The notes beneath the pieces are model-generated. The model was given only the letters and a program-made list of their open reading frames with translations, was not told the origin of the DNA and ran no database searches. The translations under genes and the position numbers were made by a program. This document shows positions 1-7,725 of a stretch of 12,315 bases of DNA, in pieces (the first letter of the stretch is position 1; every line of letters starts with the position of its first letter). Origin of the DNA: Akkermansiaceae bacterium UBA1518 (lineage in GTDB: Bacteria; Verrucomicrobiota; Verrucomicrobiia; Verrucomicrobiales; Akkermansiaceae); NCBI GenBank assembly GCA_002323895.1, contig DCQM01000032.1, forward strand, positions 1-12,315, in the 5' to 3' direction.

Positions 1-30
1 GATTCATGGGTAGTGCTAATTTGTGTCCAT

Positions 31-2118
31 TCAATTGGCGGTCACAAATCCACCTTTTAGAGAGAGGGTTTCAAGGTCGCTGGAAGGTTCGCTCAGTGCA
101 ATAAAGGTTCGATTTGCCGGGGTGCTTGTTTGCTCAGTGGCGGCTAGGAGTTTGCAGCTTCCGCATTGCAAGTCGAAGTCAGGATCAGAGCAAGGTTGCC
201 ATCCGTGTTCTAGGAGGAGGCGGTAGAGCTCGTGTCGGCCCAAGCCGTCTGCGTGAGTCAGAATGAGCTGCGAGGTCATATGAGAATCTGCAAGGGGCGA
301 TTTTGGCCAATTGCTGCGAGTAGATGGTCCGCCATTTTGCTTTCGCTTCCAGTGACGAAGGTGGATTTGTAGCCAGCTCAGAAGCGTAAGGAGAATGCGG
401 GTGATGGGGGTGTCAAAATTGGGGTGAAGTCCACGCATAGGTTGGCGGAGCATTTTGCCTAGCGATTGGTAGGGAGCTTCTCCAGTTGGGCCAGAGTAGA
501 TAAAGTCGCCGGGTTCGATACCGAGAGCGATGCCCCGATAGACGCAGCCTTCCCAGCGGATCCCGCCCTCGGAAAAGCGATGAGGATGTTTTTTAAAGAG
601 GAGGGCTTCAGCATGGCCGTATCCCATTTGTTGTTTGAGATATTTCCAGGGAGTGGCACGCCGGTGGTGCCAGACAAAGGAAGCTCCGGAAAACCCGAGC
701 GTGAATCCAGCGTCGCGAAGCCGCCAGCAAAAGTCGACGTCGTCGCCTGCGGTGTGAAAGATGGGATCGAAGCCCTCGATTTGCGCGAAGGCGGATTTTT
801 TAACGGAAAGATGACAGCCGGGCAGGTGTTCGGCGGTGAGGTCATCAATCATGACGTGAGTGGGAGCGCCAGGGGCTGCGGTGGTGAGGGCAAGTGCCAG
901 AGACTCGGGCTTAGGGGCGAGGTTTGGTCCGCCGATCGCAGCATGGTTGGACTCGGAATAAGCGCGGGCGAGCCAAGTGAGCCATTGTTCGTCAGGGCGG
1001 CAATCATCATCGGTGAAGGCGAGGATTTCGCCGGTTGCTTGGGCCGCACCGTGATTGCGCGCGGCGGAGAGTCCCGAGGGTTCAAGGTGGAAGGCGCGGA
1101 TTTCCTTTTGTTGGTCCAGAAGTTTGGCCGTGCCATCGGCCGAGCCGTCGTTGACAACGATGATTTCGAAGTTGTGATAGTCGATGTTTTGACAGGCCTT
1201 GATGCAGGTTTCGATTCGGCCGGCACCATTGCGGGTGCAGATGATGATGGAGAAGCGAGGTGGGTCTAAGGGGAGAGGAGTAGGGAGAATGAGCTCGCGA
1301 AGAGCGGGGAGGACGGGTCTTTCTGAGCCATCGCGACGAATCAGGCCGAAGGACCAGTCGTCCATAATTTGGCCGTTGTTAAGCCAATGGTCCGACCAAG
1401 CGTAAAGGGTGGCTCCGGCAAATCCGGCGCTGCGGGTGGATTTGAGGGCGGCAGGGAGGAGAGCGGCTTGGATGTCCTCGGAGTTACGGTCGGTATCGAG
1501 GCCGAATTCGGTCAGGTAAACGGGGCGGTCACCGGCGAGGTGGTGAAGGCGCGGGAGGTAGCTTGCGAGCGCTTCGCCGTCTTCGAGGTAAATGTTGAAG
1601 GCGGTGAAGTCTGCCGAGGGTGGCTCGAGGTATTCGGTGGTGGGGAAATTAGCGTAGCCGACGGGGATGTTGGGTGCCACTTTTTGGCAGGTGCGGATGA
1701 GGCCATCGAGGGCTTGGCTGACTTTCCACGGAGTCATCCAGCGGGCCATGTCGGAAGGGATTTCGTTTCCAACGAGAATCGCGCCCAGACCGGGGTGATT
1801 TTTGTGGCTTTCGAGCCAAGCGGTGAGATCGCGTCGGGCTTGGTCGAGGAGGCTGGGATTCTCCGTGATGAAGTCACAACCGTGTCCCCAGGCGTGAGTG
1901 GCGATGATGATAAGGTCGTTTTGAGCGGCGCGGTCCAGGAGATGGCGATCCGGGAGGGCATAAACGCGGACGGAATCGAATCCGGCGGAACGGATCTGCG
2001 GGAAGTCTTTTTCAGGCGAGTGGCCGGAGGTCTCAGGAAAGGGTCCATAAGTGACGGTACGAAGAAAGTGCGGTCTTCCATCGAGATGGAAGTGCTTTCC
2101 GTGGACCGTGAGTCGCAT
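31..2118 (-). CDS. Bifunctional fusion protein: glycoside-hydrolase-fold domain plus family 2 glycosyltransferase
   Basis: The 695-residue protein has two recognisable parts. Residues 1-280 look like a TIM-barrel glycoside hydrolase of the GH2/GH5 clan. VGNEIP places a candidate acid/base Glu at 119, and YLTEFG places a candidate nucleophile Glu at 204; aromatic strand-end motifs (LYAWSDHW) lie at 238-245. Residues 288-500 form a GT-A fold GT2 transferase: FSIIICTRN at the start, VVNDGSADGT (321-330), the metal/nucleotide-binding TDDD (369-372), and GDDVDFCWR (458-466) as the acceptor-side acidic motif. No transmembrane helices are evident except a weakly hydrophobic stretch near 573-586, so it is probably cytoplasmic or membrane-associated. 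The tail from about 600 is unrecognised and holds a Cys cluster (C643, C652, C655). Both halves keep their catalytic residues, so both may be active. The role is inferred to be glycan or exopolysaccharide synthesis; donor and acceptor are unknown. It is divergent from the dsbD-like gene. The ATG at 2116-2118 has no clear Shine-Dalgarno; the stop is TGA. Confidence 0.85.
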   Translation of the reverse strand: MRLTVHGKHFHLDGRPHFLRTVTYGPFPETSGHSPEKDFPQIRSAGFDSVRVYALPDRHLLDRAAQNDLIIIATHAWGHGCDFITENPSLLDQARRDLTAWLESHKNHPGLGAILVGNEIPSDMARWMTPWKVSQALDGLIRTCQKVAPNIPVGYANFPTTEYLEPPSADFTAFNIYLEDGEALASYLPRLHHLAGDRPVYLTEFGLDTDRNSEDIQAALLPAALKSTRSAGFAGATLYAWSDHWLNNGQIMDDWSFGLIRRDGSERPVLPALRELILPTPLPLDPPRFSIIICTRNGAGRIETCIKACQNIDYHNFEIIVVNDGSADGTAKLLDQQKEIRAFHLEPSGLSAARNHGAAQATGEILAFTDDDCRPDEQWLTWLARAYSESNHAAIGGPNLAPKPESLALALTTAAPGAPTHVMIDDLTAEHLPGCHLSVKKSAFAQIEGFDPIFHTAGDDVDFCWRLRDAGFTLGFSGASFVWHHRRATPWKYLKQQMGYGHAEALLFKKHPHRFSEGGIRWEGCVYRGIALGIEPGDFIYSGPTGEAPYQSLGKMLRQPMRGLHPNFDTPITRILLTLLSWLQIHLRHWKRKQNGGPSTRSNWPKSPLADSHMTSQLILTHADGLGRHELYRLLLEHGWQPCSDPDFDLQCGSCKLLAATEQTSTPANRTFIALSEPSSDLETLSLKGGFVTAN

Positions 2119-2263
2119 AAGAGGAGATTGGAGGAAGAATCTGTAAGGCTCCAGTTTGGAGTTGGTTGAGGGACAATATTACCGGGTCTGAGGAGAAATC
2201 TTCCTGATTGATTGTCAGGTTTCTAAAAAAAAGCGGGAAGAAACTGGCTACCACGTCGCTCCA
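2119..2263. promoter_or_regulatory. Divergent intergenic region
   Basis: These 145 bases separate the leftward GH-GT2 gene from the rightward dsbD-like gene, so promoters for both should lie here. No convincing -35/-10 pair was found by eye on either strand. A short inverted repeat (CCTGA at 2203-2207, TCAGG at 2215-2219, 7-base spacer) and a run of eight or more A residues around 2226-2233 are the only visible structure. An operator role for the repeat is possible but unsupported. Confidence 0.4.
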
Positions 2264-4504
2264 ATGGACAATCAGTCAGAACCAATGAAGCATCGATTTC
2301 TCATTTTTATCTTCACTGCAATCCTCGCGCCGCTTGTTTCTGCGCAAGATCCCTTTGGCGAACCGGCGTTCCTGACCAAGGAAACGACTGCGACAGTTAA
2401 GCCGCAGGTCACTCAGATCGAGCCAGGCGATTTTTTTAGAGTGGCATTTATTCTAGATCTGCAGCCCAAGTTCCATGCCTATTTTAAGAATGCGGGAATG
2501 GTGGGGGATCCTCCGTCCGTCGAGTGGGAGCTTCCTGATGGATTTACGGCTGGGGAATTACTGTTTCCTCTCCCTAAGGCTTTTAAATCGATATCGACCG
2601 GAATCGAATCGGTGGGTTATGGATATGAAGGCAAAGCGATCTTCGTGACCGAGATCGTAGCCGATGAAAATCTTGAACAGGGTAAAGATTTTACCATCCA
2701 GGGCAGCTTCAATTGGCAGGAATGTGATGAGACTTGTATGCTCGGAGACCAGGCTTTCTCCTTCACGATTAAAGCTGGCGACGAAACCTTAATGGTCCAA
2801 TCCGACGAGGCCCTTTTTGAGGAGGCCGGCGAGAAGCTTCCAAGTGATAGTTCGGCATGGGGATTCCTCGCAACTGAGAAAAGTAATTTAATTACGCTAA
2901 AAGTCATTTATCCGGAAGGTCTGGAGCTCAGTGAGCCAGTCTATTTTTTCTCGACGGACAAGCAGATTGATTCGCAGGCCAATCAGAAGGTTGAGATTGG
3001 CAAGAGTGAAATCATCGTGACGCTCACACGGAATGAAGGGAATGAAGATCTCTTCATTGATGCTGGGGAAGTCCAGGAGACCTTGTCTGGCCTACTGACT
3101 GTTCAGGCCGATTATGGCCCCATTGGCTTGGAGGTCGCGGCTTCGTTCATTCCGGATGCCGATGTGCAGATGAATGGTCCGGGCGAAAAAGTAATCAAAG
3201 CGTCCAAAGAGGACCGCGAAGCAGGTCTTGCGCTTTATGATGCGGATGCCCGGCCCGAAGTTGTTCTTTTGGGCGGCGAACAAGAGAAGCAAGTGACCTT
3301 CATTTCATCGCTTGGTTTAGTCTTTCTCGGAGGATTGATTCTCAACCTTATGCCCTGTGTCTTTCCAGTGCTAGGACTCAAAATCATGGGCTTTGTTTCG
3401 CAAGCTGGAGAGGATGAAGATAAGATCAAGCTACATGGTTTGGTGTTCGGTCTTGGACTTCTAATTACGATGTGGATTCTTGCCGCGTTTATCATTTCCC
3501 TCAAGCTTGATTGGGGTCAGCAATTGGCCAACCCGGTCTTCCTTGGGACGATGATTATCGTTTTTTTCCTGATGGGTCTTAATCTTTATGGGGTTTTTGA
3601 AATTGGGACGAGTATGACAAGCGTAGGAGGAGAATTGCAGGGGAAGAAAGGATACTCCGGGTCGTTCTTCTCCGGAGCCTTGACCACCCTCGTTGCGACT
3701 CCTTGCTCTGGCCCTTTCTTGGGAGCGGTGATGGCTTTTGCTCTTTCGCAGGATAACAAGGTAATTCAGTTTGCGGTTTTCACCGTCTTTGGACTCGGAA
3801 TTGCTTCACCTTATATTTTGTTGTCTTTTTTCCCTGCGCTTATCAAAAAGCTTCCTCGCCCGGGAGCATGGATGGAAACTTTCAAGCAGGTCATGGCCTT
3901 CTTTGTTTTCGCAACCGCAGTCTTTTTCATGAAGGGATATCTCAAGTTGGTCGGTGACGATCACTTTAACGTCTTCCTCTTTGCGCTCTGTCTGATTGGT
4001 CTCGGGGTCTACATGTATGGTCGTTATGGTAACCAAGCTATTACAAAGACGAAACGTTACGTCACTGGTTTTGGTCTTGCCGGTCTAATGACAGTGGGTG
4101 GAATTGCATGGGCTTACTCAACGGCGAAGCCCCCCGAACCAGGCCTAGCTTGGAACGAGTGGTATCCCGGAATTATGGAGCAGTCGCGTTCCAAAAAACG
4201 AATTATATGGGTCGACTACACTGCCGATTGGTGAGCCACTTGCAAAGTGAACGAGGGCCGTGTGTTCTCGAATCAGAAAGTTCTCGATCGTTTAGAAGCA
4301 TTGAATGTTCTCCTCATTCAAGCTGATAACACTGACAAACTTCAATCAATCAATGATGATCTAAAGCGCTATGGTCGCGCCAATCTTCCTGTGAATTTGG
4401 TGGTTCCGGCCGATCCTAGTGCTCCGATTATTGTGATGCCGGAAGTTTTTGGTCCAGATGAGGCGCTACAAGCCCTTGAAGAGGCGTCTGCCTTAAGCGA
4501 ATAA
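2264..4504 (+). CDS. dsbD: Thiol:disulfide interchange protein DsbD-like, predicted selenoprotein (UGA-encoded Sec657)
   Basis: Read through one in-frame TGA (4232-4234), this gives a 746-residue DsbD/ScsB-type reductant transporter. A signal peptide is followed by a periplasmic N-terminal domain (about 30-340) with the pair C154-x3-C158 (QECDETC). The CcdA-type membrane domain (about 345-620, roughly eight helices) carries the two relay cysteines in LMPCVFP (C365) and ATPCSGP (C481). The C-terminal periplasmic thioredoxin domain (about 640-746) has VDYTADW, then TGA, then ATCKVNE, so the usual W-C-x-x-C is W-U-A-T-C (Sec657, C660). The cis-Pro expected of thioredoxins is at 709 (ANLPVN). By family knowledge it passes electrons from cytoplasmic thioredoxin to periplasmic partners. 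Translation may start at the ATG at 2264 or, giving a cleaner signal peptide (Lys-His-Arg then a hydrophobic run to VSA), at the ATG at 2285. If the TGA acted as a stop, the 656-residue product would lack its thioredoxin active site. An assembly error or a decayed gene is possible, but the exact position of the TGA and the intact downstream frame argue against both. Confidence 0.85.
4232..4234 (+). other. In-frame UGA predicted to encode selenocysteine
   Basis: The TGA replaces the N-terminal, nucleophilic cysteine of the thioredoxin active site in the dsbD-like gene: codons around it read Asp-Trp-TGA-Ala-Thr-Cys-Lys. The frame stays open for 89 sense codons after it and encodes the rest of a thioredoxin fold. 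TGA is used as a normal terminator by the genes ending at 31, 9368 and 11487, so genome-wide reassignment is unlikely. A one-base change from a TGC or TGT cysteine codon is the simplest origin. No selA, selB, selC or selD is in the window, so the decoding machinery cannot be confirmed here. Confidence 0.82.
4252..4270 (+). promoter_or_regulatory. Candidate bacterial SECIS hairpin
   Basis: The RNA can fold as a 7-bp stem, CGAGGGC (4252-4258) with GUUCUCG (4264-4270), including two G-U pairs. It closes a five-base loop CGUGU (4259-4263) with G at the second loop position. The loop begins 24 bases after the UGA. Known bacterial SECIS elements sit within the coding sequence just after the UGA, have an apical loop roughly 16-37 bases downstream, and carry a conserved G at the first or second loop position that SelB contacts. 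This hairpin satisfies those points. The fold was worked out by eye with no energy calculation. Confidence 0.62.
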
Positions 4505-4610
4505 AGGTAATGAAGGAAGCCACGCAGTTTTGTCTAGTCATGGTGGCGAATCTTCAGATCGCCAATGATCCCGATAGACGATTGTAAGGCCATTACTTCT
4601 TGGCTTTGCC
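4505..4610. other. Intergenic spacer between dsbD-like gene and permease gene, with a hairpin
   Basis: The 106-base gap contains an imperfect hairpin: GGCG (4545-4548), a bulged A, ATC (4550-4552), loop TTCA, GAT (4557-4559), CGCC (4560-4563). No U-tract follows, so it does not look like a standard intrinsic terminator. A second weak pairing (around AAGGCCA at 4586-4592 with TGGCTTT at 4601-4607) lies just upstream of the permease start. No clear promoter is seen, so the permease may be cotranscribed with the upstream gene. Confidence 0.35.
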
Positions 4611-7600
4611 ATGAGGATAAACACTTTTATACTCCAGCCTAGTAGAATGAAGAGCACGGGATTTATTTGGAAAGGGATTCGCCATTATCGGTCTGCATAC
4701 TGGGGCGTGCTTGCGGGGGCAGCAGTTGGGGCCATGGTCCTTTTGGGTGCCCTGATGGCAGGAGATTCGGTGCAGGAAAGCCTCACGAAGTCAGGAGAGT
4801 TACGGACTGGGAAGGTTTCGAAGATCTTTTCGGGCGGTGAACGTTTTTTCTGCGACGATTTGGCTGGGCGAAATGGTGGTTCGGCCATGATTTATCTCAA
4901 AGGACAAGTCAATGTGGAGGAACGGGCCGAGGGGCAGGTTCAGGTGATGGGGGTTTCGGAAGATTTTTGGGACTTCGCCCCACAAGAAGCTTCGGTGGAT
5001 CTGTCGAACTTCGACGCGGCCATTAGTGGGCCGCTGGCACGGGCGCTGGATCTCGAAGAAGGTGATTTGGCGGTGGTCCGTTTGCAAAAGCCGGGGCTTC
5101 TTTCTCGCGATGCTCCACTCTCGGGCGAAAGCGAATCGGTTTCTTCGATGCGCATTACGGTGGCGAAAATTTTGAGCGATGAAGAGTTCGGAAGATTCAG
5201 TCTGGAGCAAACTCAAGTCCCGCCGTCTTCGGTTTTCGTGCCGTTGAAGCGACTGCAAAAAGTCCTCGATCTCAAAGAGAAGGCCAATGCTCTTTTGCTG
5301 GATGAAAACGAATCCTTTGATCCGGGAAAACTGGAATTGGCGGATTACGGGATTTCGGTCGTGGAAGTGCCAGATGGTGTCGAGGTGCGTTCCGAACGGA
5401 TTTTTATGGAGCCGAGGATTGCGGAAAAAATCGAAGGCGAGCCGGTGCTGACTTATCTGATCAACACACTGGCGACTAAAGAAGGAGAAACCCCATACTC
5501 CATGGTGACGGCGGTGAGTGGGAAGTCCGCGATGTTTCTTCCAACGCAACCAGGTGAGGGGGAAGTGGTGATTAATGACTGGTTGGCGGAGGATTTGCGG
5601 GCCCAAGTCGATGATGAACTGACGATGGACTATTTCGTCGTGGAGTCCGGTAGCAAGCTAGTTGAGAAACGTGGAGTATTTACGGTGAAGGCGATCGTGA
5701 AGATGGAAGGTCCAGCGGCTGATCAGCGCTGGATGCCAGATTTCCCCGGTGTGGCCGATGTCCAGAGTGCCCGCGATTGGGAGCCGGGCTTGCCTCTCGA
5801 CCTGACACGAATCCGGGATAAGGATGATGAGTATTGGGAGGAGTTTAAAGGAACACCAAAGGCCTTTGTCTCTCATCAAACTGGAGAGGAACTCTGGGCT
5901 AATCGTTGGGGGAAGGTGACTGGGATCAGGGTAATAGGGGGCCAGGTCGCCGGGGTGGCGAAGTCAGTTCACGAGGTGCTGAAGCCCTCTCTAGCGGGAA
6001 TGCAGGTGATGGATTTTTCAGAGCAAGCGAAGGAGGCAGCGAAGTCGCCGGTGGATTTTGCTATTCTATTCCTTGCGATGAGCTTCTTCCTGATCATCGC
6101 AGCAATTGCCTTGGTGACGATGTTGTTTCGCTTCAACGTGGAGCAGCGGGCGGAGGAAGGGGCTCTACTTTCGGCGGTGGGGATTCCGGTGAAGAAAATT
6201 TCCAACTGGCGAATGGGAGAGGCTTTCTTTGTCGTTCTTGCGGGTGCAATTTTTGGGACTCTTCTCGCGGTAATTTTCTGCACGATTGTGCTTAAGGTGA
6301 TCAGTTCGATTTGGGGCGATGGCACAGCTTTTGATCTTCACTTAAGTGGCTGGACGATCGCCAAGGGGCTTCTATGGATTGTAGTACTTACCTTGCTCTC
6401 GGTCTGGGTAACAAACCGCAAACAGGTCAGGCAGAGTGCTAGTCTGCGCCTCAACTCGGGTGCTGAAGAAGAAGTTGGAAAACCCAGCAAATGGGCAACG
6501 GGCTTCCTCGTTTTTGGCCTTCTCTTGGTAGCAGGTGGAATCGTGATGAGCTATTCAGTAGCAGCCCAAGGAGCATTTTTTTTAGTGGGCTTTGGGGTGT
6601 TAGTGGTGGGGCTGGCGGTTTTTCGGAAACGACTATCGCGGATCGGCTTTCTGGGAGAATTTTCATCGGAGGGCGTGGCAAAGGTAAACTTAGCCCGTCG
6701 GGCTTCACGGAGTTTGACGGTGGTGGGGGTGCTGGCCGCCGGTGTTTTTCTGGTCCTTTCGGTGGCTTCTTTCCGGAAAAATGGGGGAGAAAATTGGGAG
6801 GATAAAGCGAGTGGGGCGGGTGGCTTTGCATGGTGGGTAGAGACCACTTCATCTGTAAATCGGCCTGCTGATGCAAGAGGAGAGGTTGATTGGTTTGGAC
6901 TGAAGAACCTCGTGCCTTTCCGAATTGGTGAGGGCGATGATGTCGATTGTTTTAATCTCACTGCCTCCAGCCAACCTCGCCTACTGGGGGTGGACCCCGT
7001 TCTTCTTGAAGGTCGGTTCAAGACAAGCGATCAGTGGTCAATTTTAGAAGGTGATGGAGTTCCGGCAATTGTTGACGAAACGACAATGATGTGGGTTTTG
7101 AAGAAGAAGATCGGGGATGAACTGATTTATCAGGACGAGTGGGGGAATGATTTCTCTGTGACGATTGCGGGAGTGGTGAAGGATTCGATTTTTCAGGGAA
7201 GTTTGATTTTGAGTGAGAAGAATCTTTTGGAGAAGTATCCCTCGCTTGGCGGCTACCAACTCTTCCTCTCTCCTGACGAAAAAGCGCGGGAGCTTTTGCA
7301 GCAAGAGACTGCTGATCTGGGAGGGAAAGTGACGGGAACAAAGGAGAGGCTCGCGGCTTTTCATGAGGTTGAGAATACCTACATCGCAATTTTTAATGTG
7401 CTTGGAGGTTTGGGGATCATTCTTGGTAGTGTGGGGGTCGGTATTGTTACGGCCCGTAATTTGGTCGAGCGGAAGGCAGAATTTGAAACCTTGAGGATGC
7501 TGGGTATCTCCAAATTAAAACGGTCTAAGATCGTGAAACATGAGGTTAAGTCTATGGTTGCGTGGGGACTTGGAATTGGTTTGGTATCGTCGTTAATTGC

Positions 7601-7721
7601 GGTGATTCCGGTCTTGGGTGGAACGGTTGGGCTGATGGACCTGCTGTGGATGGCAGGTTTGGTATTGGCAATGGCCTTCATCGCGAATTTTGTAGGAACT
7701 CGAGCCCCTCGTAGTCTTTAA
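4611..7721 (+). CDS. ABC transporter permease, large two-half FtsX/MacB-like type
   Basis: The 1036-residue protein has the layout of FtsX-domain permeases with two repeats. There is an N-terminal helix (about 31-50) and a large extracytoplasmic domain (about 51-480). Three helices follow (about 481-507, 540-565, 582-600), then two more (628-650, 654-672). A seventh helix (700-720) precedes a second extracytoplasmic domain (about 721-920), and a final trio of helices closes the protein (923-945, 981-1001, 1011-1029). The helices give roughly ten spans. Family members either move lipids or lipoproteins out of the inner membrane or transmit mechanical signals; the substrate cannot be read here. 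No ATPase gene accompanies it, so the nucleotide-binding partner must be encoded elsewhere. Neither the ATG at 4611 nor the ATG at 4647 (residue 13, MKSTGFIWKG) has a good ribosome site; the latter gives a more typical N-terminus. The downstream gene begins 4 bases after its stop, suggesting translational coupling. Confidence 0.85.
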   Translation: MRINTFILQPSRMKSTGFIWKGIRHYRSAYWGVLAGAAVGAMVLLGALMAGDSVQESLTKSGELRTGKVSKIFSGGERFFCDDLAGRNGGSAMIYLKGQVNVEERAEGQVQVMGVSEDFWDFAPQEASVDLSNFDAAISGPLARALDLEEGDLAVVRLQKPGLLSRDAPLSGESESVSSMRITVAKILSDEEFGRFSLEQTQVPPSSVFVPLKRLQKVLDLKEKANALLLDENESFDPGKLELADYGISVVEVPDGVEVRSERIFMEPRIAEKIEGEPVLTYLINTLATKEGETPYSMVTAVSGKSAMFLPTQPGEGEVVINDWLAEDLRAQVDDELTMDYFVVESGSKLVEKRGVFTVKAIVKMEGPAADQRWMPDFPGVADVQSARDWEPGLPLDLTRIRDKDDEYWEEFKGTPKAFVSHQTGEELWANRWGKVTGIRVIGGQVAGVAKSVHEVLKPSLAGMQVMDFSEQAKEAAKSPVDFAILFLAMSFFLIIAAIALVTMLFRFNVEQRAEEGALLSAVGIPVKKISNWRMGEAFFVVLAGAIFGTLLAVIFCTIVLKVISSIWGDGTAFDLHLSGWTIAKGLLWIVVLTLLSVWVTNRKQVRQSASLRLNSGAEEEVGKPSKWATGFLVFGLLLVAGGIVMSYSVAAQGAFFLVGFGVLVVGLAVFRKRLSRIGFLGEFSSEGVAKVNLARRASRSLTVVGVLAAGVFLVLSVASFRKNGGENWEDKASGAGGFAWWVETTSSVNRPADARGEVDWFGLKNLVPFRIGEGDDVDCFNLTASSQPRLLGVDPVLLEGRFKTSDQWSILEGDGVPAIVDETTMMWVLKKKIGDELIYQDEWGNDFSVTIAGVVKDSIFQGSLILSEKNLLEKYPSLGGYQLFLSPDEKARELLQQETADLGGKVTGTKERLAAFHEVENTYIAIFNVLGGLGIILGSVGVGIVTARNLVERKAEFETLRMLGISKLKRSKIVKHEVKSMVAWGLGIGLVSSLIAVIPVLGGTVGLMDLLWMAGLVLAMAFIANFVGTRAPRSL

Positions 7722-7725
7722 ATTT

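Noticed and set aside
466..2169. Two long plus-strand open frames (466-1269 and 1369-2169) opposite the GH-GT2 gene
   Set aside because: They are antisense shadows of a gene with clear catalytic motifs; their translations are Gly/Val/Glu-rich, with no recognisable domain.
2203..2219. Inverted repeat CCTGA-N7-TCAGG between the divergent genes as an operator
   Set aside because: Five-base arms are expected by chance in a region this size, and no promoter elements could be placed around it.
4232..4234. UGA reassigned to Trp or Gly (alternative genetic code)
   Set aside because: TGA terminates three other full-length genes in the window (ends at 31, 9368 and 11487), and Trp is encoded by TGG throughout, including the codon just before. 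The position calls for Cys, not Trp.
4237..4249. Hairpin CACTT-GCA-AAGTG just after the UGA as the SECIS element
   Set aside because: Its loop begins only 7 bases after the UGA, too close for known bacterial SECIS geometry, and the loop has only three bases. The hairpin at 4252-4270 fits better.
4247..4504. A separate small gene starting at GTG 4247, after the dsbD-like stop
   Set aside because: It is in the same frame as the upstream gene, encodes only the back part of a thioredoxin fold without its active-site start, and has no ribosome site. It is best read as the continuation past the Sec codon.
2264..4504. dsbD-like gene as a pseudogene with a nonsense mutation
   Set aside because: No frameshift or other stop is present, all other redox residues are intact, and the single TGA falls exactly on the redox-active Cys codon with a hairpin following. 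Not formally excluded without the genome's Sec genes.
4800..5606. A 268-codon minus-strand open frame inside the permease gene
   Set aside because: Antisense shadow; its translation is rich in His, Arg and Phe with no domain or membrane pattern, while the plus strand encodes a coherent permease.
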